64,000 nt of DNA from Amyloporia xantha (lineage: Eukaryota; Basidiomycota; Agaricomycetes; Polyporales; Adustoporiaceae): positions 806,001-870,000 of the forward strand of contig JAYKKR010000005.1 of the NCBI GenBank assembly GCA_036971615.1. The letters run 5' to 3'. Shown here piece after piece: positions 9,343 through 19,910 of this stretch (the first letter of the stretch is position 1; every line of letters starts with the position of its first letter). The notes beneath the pieces are model-generated. The model was not told the DNA's origin. It saw only the letters and a program-made list of their open reading frames with translations, and made no database searches. Position numbers and translations under genes: made by a program.

Positions 9343-11201
9343 ATGATTACAGAACTGCCCGTAGAAACACTCATCATGGTCCTCAGGTTACTCAGCTATC
9401 GGGACCTGATACGCTGCACATCGGTAAGTCGGCTCCACCACCGTCCAACATATTTGAGGGGCCTCTTGATTTTGCGATAGGTATGTCGCCAGATTCGGAC
9501 GGTGGTCAAACAGTCTACCGAGCTGCAGTACATCATCGAACTCGGGGCAGACGGTATGGTCGACAACGCGCTCGCCCAGCCGGAGCTCAGCATCGCAGAT
9601 CGCTTGCGTATGCTGCTTGACTGCCGGAGAAGTTGGCGGGAGCTCGACTGGAGAGCGAAGGTCTCGCTGGACCTGCCCGACGATTATGCAAATGATCGAC
9701 CTGTCGTTGGAGGATTGATTGCCAAGACATACGCTGAGGGGGATCTGAGTCGTATCATTGCGGCCTGGTTGCCGTCGTTCTATCAACAGGAGCCTCGCAT
9801 TGTTACTCATTTGCTGGACTTCTTGGTTCTCGACTATGCGCTCGATCCATCGCAAGATCTAATAGCTTACCTAGACGGGTATGTATTTGACAGCTATATT
9901 TCTCGTCAACTCAGCTCACGTCTCCAACGCTCCACAGGGATTGTGAGTCGTACAGCATCAAAATATATCTGCGGACGATCAGTTCCAATGACGAGCACCC
10001 GGAGGCCGCATTGCCCGAGTTGTTATATTCGTTTCCAGCCAGCCTTGACACATCTCATTCAATCAGCATCGTCGACGATATCATCGGGATTTTCTTCACT
10101 GACCTGAGAGATCAGCTTGAACTCATTATTTGGAACTGGCGCACCGCCGGGCTGCTCGTTGTATGTCTTTCTCCCCCAAACATATGGGCGTGGCCTATTT
10201 TCTGCTGCTGAAAGGGTGATTTAGCATTGCACTGAAGATGAATTATCGTATCCATACGACGTTGTGTTTCTGTCCAGCTGCGCGTTCATGGTCACCACGA
10301 CGGCAGACGGGGGTGCAATCAAGATATATTCCTTCGGTGATGAGCCAGCGGTGGCTCCGGATGAGCTCCACATCCCCGAATGCGTGGCAACACTGCAGCT
10401 CCCAGTCCTCAGCAACGAGATGAATCTGTTGGGCTTCGACGTGTGGAGCAACTGTCGCAGTCCATTCATACGCAAGCCGATGCAAGAGAAGCTGTTTCAA
10501 GTCGCGCGCGGGAGCCATGTGCAGCTCATGACACTACAATATGAAGGATTTCCTGTCACGCGGCTGTACCTGTGTGTGCATAACCGCTTCCTATTGTCCT
10601 TCGTCCCACCATGTCCGGATGATGTCGGCAACGGCCAGGTGGTGCCGTGGGACTCGTGGGGGCCAGACAACACCCGTATGTTTGAAGAGGGCAGTCTTGA
10701 CTGGATGACGGCGTGAGTGATTATGAGGGAACAGATTGCCAGTTTTCGTATACAGAACGGACGTTGTTTGTTCATCTTCTTATCAGCAGGTACGTGCACG
10801 GCCAGCGCATCCTTCTGCGAAGTCAGATCCGTCCCGAAGTTGCGGTCTTTATGCTTGACTTCAACGTGCACCCGAAACGCAAAGATGACCCAGTTCCCCT
10901 GCCAGACACGTCAGGAGGAAAAGGCTCGTTCCAGTTGAAAGACGATCACTCGAATGTGCCCGCTGGTGATATCTTCCAAGAGGACGTCGTGACCCGTCTG
11001 CCATACTCTGTCACATGGCGGCTGGGGCACTTTGGCAACAATTCTTACTACATGATGGACGAAGAGAGAATCGTTGGGAGTGACTACGTGAGTACAGTAC
11101 TTTGTAGGCATATTATATGATGAGATGCTGAATTGAGTCTTGTCCAGCCTTCGCGACGAAGTGATCCGAGCATAGAGACTTTCGACATTTACTTTCTTTG
11201 A
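9343..11201 (+). CDS. F-box protein
   Basis: This is a probable substrate receptor of an SCF ubiquitin ligase. The N-terminus MITELPVETLIMVLRLLSYRDLIRCTSVCRQIR is a textbook F-box (residues 1-33). The first intron falls between CTS and VCRQ, as in many Agaricomycete F-box genes. Exons 9343-9423, 9481-9878, 9938-10160, 10225-10712, 10787-11087 and 11148-11201 join without a break to 514 residues. The rest has no repeats I can name (no LRR, WD40 or Kelch pattern). It is of the large basidiomycete F-box class with a variable beta-rich C-terminal region (for example LLGFDVWSN, TRLYLCVHNRFLLSFVPP), probably target-binding. The substrate cannot be predicted. The final short exon was chosen because it follows a GTGAGT donor and preserves frame; reading through would end about 11 residues later. 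Confidence 0.85.
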
Positions 11202-12247
11202 TATGCCATGTCCTGCTCACCGCGCTGGCATAGCTGGTTCTGGTTGCTGGACATGACAGTACGGATACCATTGTAACTTGTTTGGCTGCTGTGCTACTGT
11301 ATTTACGGAAAGTTGGAGCAAGTTGGAGCAATATAATGAATTCGGAGGACAAAGTTGTGGCCTTCGGGTGATAAACGACCAACAAGTTTTGGAATAGATA
11401 TATTGTAGACATTGCATAGCATGAGATAGCCATGCTATCACCGGCAAGCTTACCGAGACCATTGATACTGTATACAAGTCGCTTTTGGCTCCCAATGAGG
11501 TCCCTACGTGTGGGCCTGTCCATGTGAAATTCTCGTTCAATTGCGGTCAAGAATCGTGGATGAATCAAAATCAGAGTCGCGGTAGGGCCGCTGGCGCAAG
11601 CTTACAAAGTCAGGCATTCCGAAATTGGGAGCACAACGCCGTGCTATTTCTTGCATGATTGCGAACTTGAAACTCGCGCCCGCCACGTCGTGACCTGTCG
11701 TGACGCGCGACTATCTACGCGCACCGATCGATCTCACCTCGTACCGATTACAAGAACTGTTTCGTAACCAGCACTGTATGAGTCGATTCAAGGCGATTTC
11801 TATTCACGTCTACTGCAGGCAGTCCGTGATTCGATGTCGCAAGGCTAGCCTTCCTAGTTGACCTAGTACTTCCGTTTTCTTGCAATCTGCTGTCCGGCGA
11901 AGGCGTCACGGTAGTCTCTCCCTAGGTCATTGCCTCACGGCGAAGCACCCGAATAATACTCAACACTTGACTCTCGCTCACTCATGGGGCTTGTGAGTAT
12001 CCTGCTCCCGGATACAGCATTTTGAGGACCTGTCCTGTGCAGAACTGTTGCTGTCATTCTCGCACGTAGGTTTCATCATCTTTTGATGTTCTTGCGTCTG
12101 CCAGTGTCAAACCGAATATGATGTAGTGTCGTTGAACTGAATGGGAATTTGCAAACACAGTGCATGTCTATGATATGGGAGTGCAGTGCTCTCGAAGCGC
12201 TGAAACCATAGATATTCCTGCTCTCTTCGTAACGTCAACCTACTTCA
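11202..12247. other. Intergenic region, no gene seen
   Basis: Minus-strand open frames at about 11113-11568 overlap the F-box terminus and show no motif or splice chain. The last 300 bp presumably hold the promoter of the glutaminase-like gene. I see no structured RNA. Confidence 0.4.
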
Positions 12248-15200
12248 ATGTTGACCAGAGTGTGCTGCCTCTTCGCCTTCTTGTCATGCTTCCTGGTCAA
12301 GTGTCAGAACACTTCGTCTAGCGAGCTATTTGACCCGGCTATTGTTCCCTTAGCTGTGCGCTCTCCTTATCTTAGTGCGTGGCAAAACTTATCTCCCCCA
12401 GCCGCTTTTGGCGCTGGGTGGCCGCAATTTGGGAATACTTTTGAAGTATGTCGAAGACTCTAAGCATTGTATGCTGTAGCGCGAAATAGCTCACCAGTTC
12501 TTCCAGCCGTATAGTGTCCTTGGTTGGGTTGGATACATTCGGGTCGACGGTCTCACTTACAGCTGGCTTGGTGGAGATGTTCTCGATCAGCATGTTAATG
12601 TAACCGCCGTCCACATAACTCCAACTCGAACTATCTACGCCATTGTGGCTGGCCCAATGGATGCTACAGTCACCTTCCTTTCTCCGATCGAGGTGGGTGT
12701 GTTCGCCCGCATTTTGGTCATAATGTCAACTAATACATATATCTAGCCATCAGACTGGGTCCAACAATCTATACCATTCTCTTACGTGTCTATCAATGCT
12801 AGCTCTAATGATGGGAATTCACATGCTGTTCAGGTTTACTCTGACGTCACTGCTGGTGGGCGTTCAACCCATCCGTTCGCCATACTGATGCTGATGTTTT
12901 CACAGAGTGGTTATCTTCAAATCGTTCCGCAAAGGTGCAGTGGAATACTACCTTGACGGACGAAATTGTATATCACCAAATTCAACTTGAAACACCTTCT
13001 CCATTCACTGAGAACTACGGTCAAGCCGAAGACGGCATTCTCTATTACTCCATGCCATATGTGTGTACATTTATCATCAATGTGTCATCGCCATTCTCTA
13101 ACAAGATTCATTCAGAGTTCAGCTGTAACTTTTCAGACAGGTGGAAGTACCAGTCTCCGTACAAATTTTGCACAAAATGGCGAACTTACAGGGTCTGTAG
13201 CCCAAGACCCAGGCTCCGGTGCTCTCAACGCGGAGTATGTGCCTGTTGAGTCAGCTAATTTCGTTACTGATAGCCAAATTCAAGTACCTTCCCCGCCTAT
13301 GCAATCTCTGTCAACCTTGGGAGTATCACGACCACAGAGTCCCCGATCATGTGGGCAGTGGGTTATGTTCGAAACCCATCCATCTCGTACACAACGTTTA
13401 CAGGCAGACAATTGCGGAGCCCATACTATGTGACACAATATTCCAGTACTCAGGAAGTGGTTCGTGCAACGCTTGAGCATTCCTGTACAATCTGGAATGC
13501 TGATCAGTACATAGATTCAGGCCTTTCTATCCGATTTCAGCAATGCCCTGACGAGGTCTCAGACTCTGGACAGTCAAGTGACACAGGCCGCTTCATCTAT
13601 CTCCTCAAAGTACAGTGATTTGATTTCGCTGGCTGCTCGCCAATCCTTCGGAGGAATAGATATCACAGTATCCCACGGGTCAGACGGAAATTGGAACACC
13701 TCGGATACGATGATTTTTATGAAAAATATGGGATACAGTATCAGGTCAGCTCCGTGGTGCACACTTGGCTGTACTAAATTTGGATTCTAATTTGCGCTGT
13801 CTATCCTGGATGCAGTCGAGTAAACCCTGTCGAAAACATGTATGCCGCCTTCCCCATGTTCTTGTATTTCAACGCCTCGTTCGGGAAAGCTCTTCTTGCG
13901 CCTCTTCTCGAGTACCAAGACTCTCCGGCTTTTACCTTTCCCTTCGCCATATCGGATCTTGGTATGTGTCGCCGGTCCTCGTGTGTGTGATACCACAACT
14001 GAAATTGGGCGAAGGTTCTTCATATCCAATCGCGGGATTTTCAGATGCAGAGTCAGCCATGGCGGATAGTACCGGTATCGAAGGTGTTGAACGTGAGTCA
14101 TAGAGCTGAGTTAGTAGTTTGTACGATAACGTCTCGACTAGAATCTGGCAACATGCTTATCATGAGTCTTGCCCACGCAAGATTTTCCGGAGATGGTTCG
14201 CTTATCGGCCAACACGTAAGTTGTGCATCATCTGGAGGGAGACTCGAGTCGATTTGACAATACTTGTCGGCAGTACAATCTTCTGAGGAATTGGACAGAT
14301 TATCTCGTGCAGAACTCGATGTCGATGGCAAATCAGTATGTAGAAATTCGACACCCACTGTACTAGACGTTGACAACTGTGCCAAAACAGACAATCCGCA
14401 GATGGGCAGACTAGCGCGAATATGACGAATTTGGCCATCAAGGGTATTATTGGTATCAAAGCAATGGCTGAGATTAGTGCGGCATGCAGCCAGGTTGATG
14501 ATGCAAAGTATTTTGCGGTACGACTTGTGTCCTATGATCTTCATCTCTAGTTGCTAATTTAATGCTCAATTAAAGGACATTGCCGCGGATTATGTGAATA
14601 CGTGGCTATCTTTGGCGTTGTCCTCAAACCAGAAGAATTTCCTGTTCAGCTACGATGACGCCAATTCATGGGCATTGATGTACAACCTGTATGCTGATCT
14701 TCTGTTGGGCACAAAACTTATTAATCAATCGGTGAGTCGTATTACAGCTTCCTTACCGCAAGCTCCTTCATATGGTTTTCAAGATCTATGAAGCACAGAC
14801 AGAGTACTATCAAGCTCTCATTGACGGTGGTTCAGGTTCGTAGTCTAGTCAATCTAGTACTCGATATCATTCTGACACTACGGTTGATAGGGGGTCCATT
14901 CGGGCTCCCCATCGACAGCACCACTTCTGAGTCACAAGGAAACTCAGGTATATCAGCCGCAGTTAAGTCTGGTATATTGCTGACGCCAGTTTCTAGCATG
15001 GGCACTTTTCACCGCAGCTTCAGTTTCCAATCCCACTACACGTGAAAGTTTCATCTCTTCAGTATGGGAGCATACATTGGTCAACAAGACAACACCCAGT
15101 TTTTTTGCAACTGTATACAACGTCGAGACTGGAGCGATTCTGAATGGCTCTGCAAAGTGAGTTGAGCAGAGAAGTGCCGGATACGCTAGCACTGACATCC

Positions 15201-15871
15201 AAGTGTAGCCCGGCACAAGGGGCAATGTTTGCGCCACTAGCACTGAGGTATTTCCATTGAGAGCGTATTCTGACAGTTCCCTGATGCTTTCCTACAGTCT
15301 ATCCAATAAGACGATCAAAGTCCCTTCAACAATCCACGTCATCACACAACCAGACTTCGCCACTAGCAGCACTGCCCATGTGGCTGTTGGGGCAATAGTC
15401 GGTGGCGTTGTTGGTGGTGTTGTAGGTCTGGGCTTGATTTTGGTGGCAGTGTTACGCTTCTGGCGACGATCACGACGGATCCCATCGGCGACTCCAGTTG
15501 GGCGATCAGATATGTCCAGCACGAACGAGACAGGAGCGGTCTCTTACGAGGCGACACCTTTCCTTTCGCCTCTTGACAACCGGCCGGAATCACAGAACGC
15601 TCAACCGTTCGTCATAATGTCGTCCAAGTTACGCGAGAGACTGTTTGGGCAAGAGCCACCTCATCCAGCGAGCGCGTCATCCACGACGACAAACCCTACG
15701 CCACCCTCCCGCAGCGAGCTTCCATCCGTCGCTGGCTCTGATGACACTTCGGTTTTCTCGGACGATTTACTCAACTTACGGACTGAGGTGCAACAGCTGC
15801 GCAGAGTCATGCAGGAACTGCAGACAGAGAGGTTCGAGGCGCCTCCAGACTATGCTACTCAGGTGTCATAG
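12248..15871 (+). CDS. GtaA-like glutaminase with C-terminal membrane anchor
   Basis: This is an extracellular glutaminase A-type protein (domains formerly called DUF5127, DUF4965 and DUF1793). It is expected to deamidate glutamine, supplying nitrogen, though family activity is documented for few members. A signal peptide (MLTRVCCLFAFLSCFLVKCQ) is followed by LAVRSPYLSAWQN and PAAFGAGWPQF, the family's N-terminal motif. Later exons give GWVGYIRVDGLTYSWLG, SFGGIDITVSHG, VENMYAAFPMFLYFNASFG, FADIAADYVNTW, FSYDDANSWALMYNLYAD and GGPFGLPIDS, all characteristic of this fold. At least a dozen short introns interrupt it; I have not fixed each one. Unusually, the last exon encodes a Gly/Val-rich transmembrane helix (AVGAIVGGVVGGVVGLGLIL), an arginine stop-transfer run, and a cytosolic tail of over 100 residues ending in a short coiled coil. 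This predicts a cell-surface anchored enzyme. Confidence 0.85.
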
Positions 15872-16203
15872 GATGAATTGCAAATGCGTCTTCACTCTGG
15901 GTTCCGTGTGGCCCTAGCTACGAAGAGGCGGTCGCCGCTGTATTTATTCCATAACCGCCTATACATATCTCATATCTACCCATGACGTCTGCAAAATTAC
16001 TTACGTGGGTAGCGTGTGGGATGCGTGTTACACAATCGGATTGGTAGGTCCAGAACTTTGAAAGCGTGCGTGTGTCACAATTTTGTAAAATAGAAGTCGA
16101 TACCGCCCCGCGGCCTCTCTTTTCATTACTAGTACCCTATAGCTATCGCGAGACACTAGGAGAAGAATTTAAGTCTAAGTAGGCATATGTCAATGATGTA
16201 GGA
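15872..16203. other. Intergenic, no gene seen
   Basis: 3' flank of the glutaminase gene up to the MITE. Only short open frames are present. Confidence 0.4.
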
Positions 16204-16628
16204 GGTCCTCTCAATTCTTAGAGTTCGTTTTGTGGCTCAGTTCGTTTTGCGTCGACGCTCGGAAACAATATGACCCATGTCACGTGTTTGTTTGCCGAGT
16301 GATGGCCGCTGTTTATTTTTACATTATATGGCTTTCAGCTCAATGAAATCAGAGCCCGCCAGTAATTGAGATTAAAGTGTATAAGTGCTACATACAGTCA
16401 GTGTGTGATGCAGAGACACGCCGAAACAAAAAGAAACCATGGATGCAATGGAGGAGGCTTGAGGGCTGTGCTATAGTGGCATGCACATGAATGGAGGTCT
16501 TACAAGGTCTTACATAAGCTATTCGGCGAACGATGGCCATCACTTGGCGATCAACGGGTCATGTTGTTTCCGAGCGTCGACGCCAAACGACCTGAACTCG
16601 AAAACGAACTCTAAGAATTGAGAGGACC
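16204..16628. mobile_element. MITE with about 110-bp terminal inverted repeats
   Basis: The left end GGTCCTCTCAATTCTTAGAG is matched exactly by the reverse complement of the right end, and similarity continues for roughly 100 bp through TCGACGCTCGGAAACAA to the GTGATGGCC region near 16300 and 16530. The unit is 425 bp and too short to encode a transposase. Flanks read TAGGA on the left and TAGGG on the right, suggesting a TA or imperfect 5-bp target duplication and therefore a Tc1/mariner-like or similar non-autonomous element. Confidence 0.8.
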
Positions 16629-17241
16629 TAGGGACATCCGTATGTGATCCAGGAACATAAATGCCAGATGCATGGGACGCCCGCCGCATGCATATGAATC
16701 TTAGTCTCGCCTCTTTTTTTCGAAAAATCTATGAGTCTATCCTGCATTCCTGTAAGTGCAGCTATCAACAATATTAATGCGCTGGATTGCCGTCAATTCC
16801 GCGGTCAGTGCCACGATTATGCAAACATATTTCTCGACGCATGCCAATCATGTGGGGTGAGCCTGGCACTACAGCCGGTATCTGCGGCGTACAAGCCATA
16901 ATTCGCAGAGCTTCATTGTCTTATCGGCAATTCCTCACGGACCTGCGACAACGCCTAGAGTGCTGGAAAAAGAGAATATATTTCACAAGGCTCGGTCAGG
17001 ACACCCCACGACAGCGGATCGTGTCAAAGAAGAAAGACAGTTCCAATAAAAATATAGATACATATCGCAGCAATTACAGATGGCTTGACATATAACATAG
17101 TCAACGCACAATAGTCCTAAAACGCTCATCGAACGAGTGCAACCACAGTCCAGTCGGAAACCGCAAGAACACGAACCAATACACTTTATAATCTTCGTTA
17201 GAGGATGTACCTTGGGGTACGGAATGAAAATTTGAATGCTA
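16629..17241. other. Intergenic, no gene seen
   Basis: Between the MITE and the 3' end of the membrane-protein gene I find no recognisable coding sequence. One plus-strand frame (16787-17095) lacks motifs and neighbours. Confidence 0.35.
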
Positions 17242-18686
17242 TCATACCGCTTGCTCCAATGCGTCGTCTGCAAATCGACGCTGGTGACCCTCGATCATTG
17301 AATCGACACCGTGTGCCTCATCCGTCACACGAATCGCATACAGTTTCACAGGGCACAGATGTCCACATTCCTCTTGATGCATGCAGAGCTGCGGGAGTGA
17401 GCATGCATGCACTGTTGTACTTGAGGACGGCTCGGTTGTCGCCTTCTGTGCCCAGCCGAACGCGACACGCAGGTTGATCAGCATAAACGCGATTCCTGAT
17501 ATGGGGCACCAGCAGTCGATGGCAATGAACTCGAGCTTCGTCTTCAATTGGAACAGGATGAAGAACAATAAGTTCCAGCTCCTAGATGAGAGGGCGGCAT
17601 CAGCAGCAGATGGTGAGCGATTTCCAAGCCAGGCCCACGTGTGGATCAGCGCACTCTCGACCACCATCGCCACTATGGTCTGATGAATAATCGTGTCAGA
17701 CGGAAGTCAAAAGTTAGGGCAAAATGGGCGGACCATTAGGCTACTTCCTCCGTACGATTTGGTGCGGGCATGAGAACGCCATACTCTCCACGAGATCAAG
17801 GCTGTAAATGCACATAGAATGATCAGCACGCATGAAATCAGAAATCCAGGTGTAAATTTGCACCTGAGCAATACATATTTGTGCTAAAAACATGTATGTA
17901 AATTAGAAACATCTCACGCTTTCGAGAGAACGCCACGTACGCGAAAGTGAATGCGCAATCACTGGTGATCCACCTGCCAGCCAAACTTGTGTATACGTCT
18001 TCACTAAAATTGTACAGGGCAAACTGCCAACAAACACCGGAACCACATACTGTTCATAATAATAGAAGTTGATAGCTATTAAAACATATGAACGCCATGC
18101 CAACTCACCCAGCAAAGCAAGCCAGGTTAAAGAGGGAAAGATAATGACCCAATTGTTGCGACCCCAGATGACATATAGACGATAAATCTACGAATGCAAA
18201 AATCATTCTGATCAGATTTCGCATTCTAAGGACGGATAAAATACATCGCATACCAGTGTAGCGTCGGAAGTCGCTACCGTCACCACTAAAAATGCGGTTT
18301 TTGCAACCTCCGAGGTTAGCGCAAGGTTGGCGTATATGTAGACAGGATTGGTCCCTCTCTCATAATTCACAAATGCATCGAACAGACGGATCACTGTACA
18401 TATCCAGTGCTAGTTGCCAGATTATGCCATATTTCAACATGAGCGAGTAGAGCATAATACTTACCCCTGTCACCGAACAGAAGATGATGATAGCGGCCAT
18501 GAACATTGGTGAACAGAGGATCGATGTCGAGGTCGACCCCGGTCCTGGGACTGCCACTTTTCGGGGCCCTTGGTAAACAAGGAGATACGTCGAGGATATG
18601 AACAGAACGAGAAACATGCCGTAGAGAAGACTCTCTATGCACACAGTCGCGAGATTAGCGGGAACGAAATCAATGTTGAGTACCAT
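17242..18686 (-). CDS. Multi-pass membrane protein of a basidiomycete family
   Basis: I cannot name a function. The first exon (from the ATG at 18686) reads MVLNIDFVPANLATVCIESL followed by a transmembrane helix (GMFLVLFISSTYLLV), a loop, and a second helix (FMAAIIIFCSVTG). The next exons give VIRLFDAFVNYERGTNP, a helix around LTSEVAKTAFLVVTVATSDA, then LIYRLYVIWGRNNWVIIFP with further hydrophobic stretches. This arrangement resembles the abundant Agaricomycete seven-helix membrane proteins of unknown role. The terminal exon carries AWLGNRSPSAADAALSSRSW, two more hydrophobic stretches, and a cytosolic tail ending DALEQAV. Several short introns with GTAAGT or GTATGC donors split it; middle junctions are approximate. 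A receptor or transporter role is only speculation. Confidence 0.68.
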
Positions 18687-19500
18687 GATGGAGTTGGTTC
18701 AGGCACGGGACGCAGCACAACAAGGCGAGTACATATGTGAGACCTCCCTTTATATCTAAGATTCGCTGGGAGAATTGCTGCATCCTTGAAACCATGCCGT
18801 AGCATCCATTGATAAGTCCATTGCGATGACAATAGTAATAGGCTTCGAACGGATCATCAATCAATGTTTTCATCGGTCGTCGAAGGAGAACCAGGCACTG
18901 GCTCATTTGCGTATGTGGCCTGTTCAGGGGAGCAACATAACTGATAAAGGAGATAACAGAGGACATCTCGACAGCGTTCTTCCGTGGTCATTGCCACGAT
19001 GCGTCGGCAATTTTACCATTCTGCTTAATTGCAGTAGCATCCTCCTCTGCAGGAGCATGTACTTACAGTATTTCTAATTGGTAAATTCAATGAACACAGA
19101 CTTACCGGTGGCTGTGACGACTGAATGCGTCGCAATAGACGATGCATCGCCGAAATGTCATGTCATAGGAAAACACACTTGAGGCAATGGAGGACAGGTC
19201 GTTTTGCAAGACTGAGATGAGCCCGAAGTATGAGAACAGGAATTGTATCGCAGGAAACGAACAGCGCTCAGGCTTCGACCGAGTCTCAAGACGACGTGAT
19301 CATCGCGCTTGGTCGTCCCAGCGATGGCCAAAGATGTCATGAAATCTACTTCCTGAAGCAAACAGAAGATCCGCAAGATATAATGACGAGAACATATACG
19401 GGAACATAGTTAGACTTACCGAGAGATCGTTGAGACCTGGCGGCCCTAGCCACGGCACCGTGTAGAGTAGACAATTTCAAGGACAAGATGGCATTTTAAG
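18687..19500 (-). other. Unassigned region, possible gene remnant on the minus strand
   Basis: Two good minus-strand GTAAGT donors (near 19108 and 19421) and an exon-like stretch reading WLGPPGLNDLSEVDFMTSLA across the first junction suggest a real or decayed spliced gene. I cannot extend it to a full frame or identify it. It also contains the promoter of the membrane-protein gene. Confidence 0.25.
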
Positions 19501-19910
19501 GACGCAAGAAAGATGCAGTCTTATTTTCTGTTAGAAGACACCATGCACTCAGAAAAGAGTATGTTCGCCTCGTCAACGTCCGTTGCGCACGGGGCTACCG
19601 TATGTGATCTCGGCTGAGGGTAGTCGGGATTTCTTGATCGGGCAAGTACGCGCGCAGCGTTGTCACGGGATCACGTGAGAGCGCTCAGTGTAGTTGATGG
19701 GCGCGCATATGGTGCCTGCACGTTGTCCTCGACGTCCTCCAGAGGCTCCGGAAAGCACTCTCTTTCTCTCTTTTCGATTTGGCACTACTCTCGTACTTGT
19801 TAACCGCTGATCCCCAGACGACGACGACCTCCCGAGCGCAGGACGCAGCGCGCGGTCTTTTGTCCAGCCTACACCTTGAATATACCCTCTAGTCTTTGTC
19901 TCTTTGTGAG
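19501..19910 (+). promoter_or_regulatory. 5' region of the RhoGAP gene
   Basis: CT-rich tracts (CTCTCTTTCTCTCTTTTC near 19757) and short pyrimidine runs precede the ATG at 19911, as is usual for constitutively expressed filamentous-fungal promoters. There is no clear TATA box. Confidence 0.35.

Noticed and set aside
11113..11568. A 151-residue minus-strand frame after the F-box gene
   Set aside because: It overlaps the last F-box exon, has no splice or family signature, and shows no start-region or promoter features.
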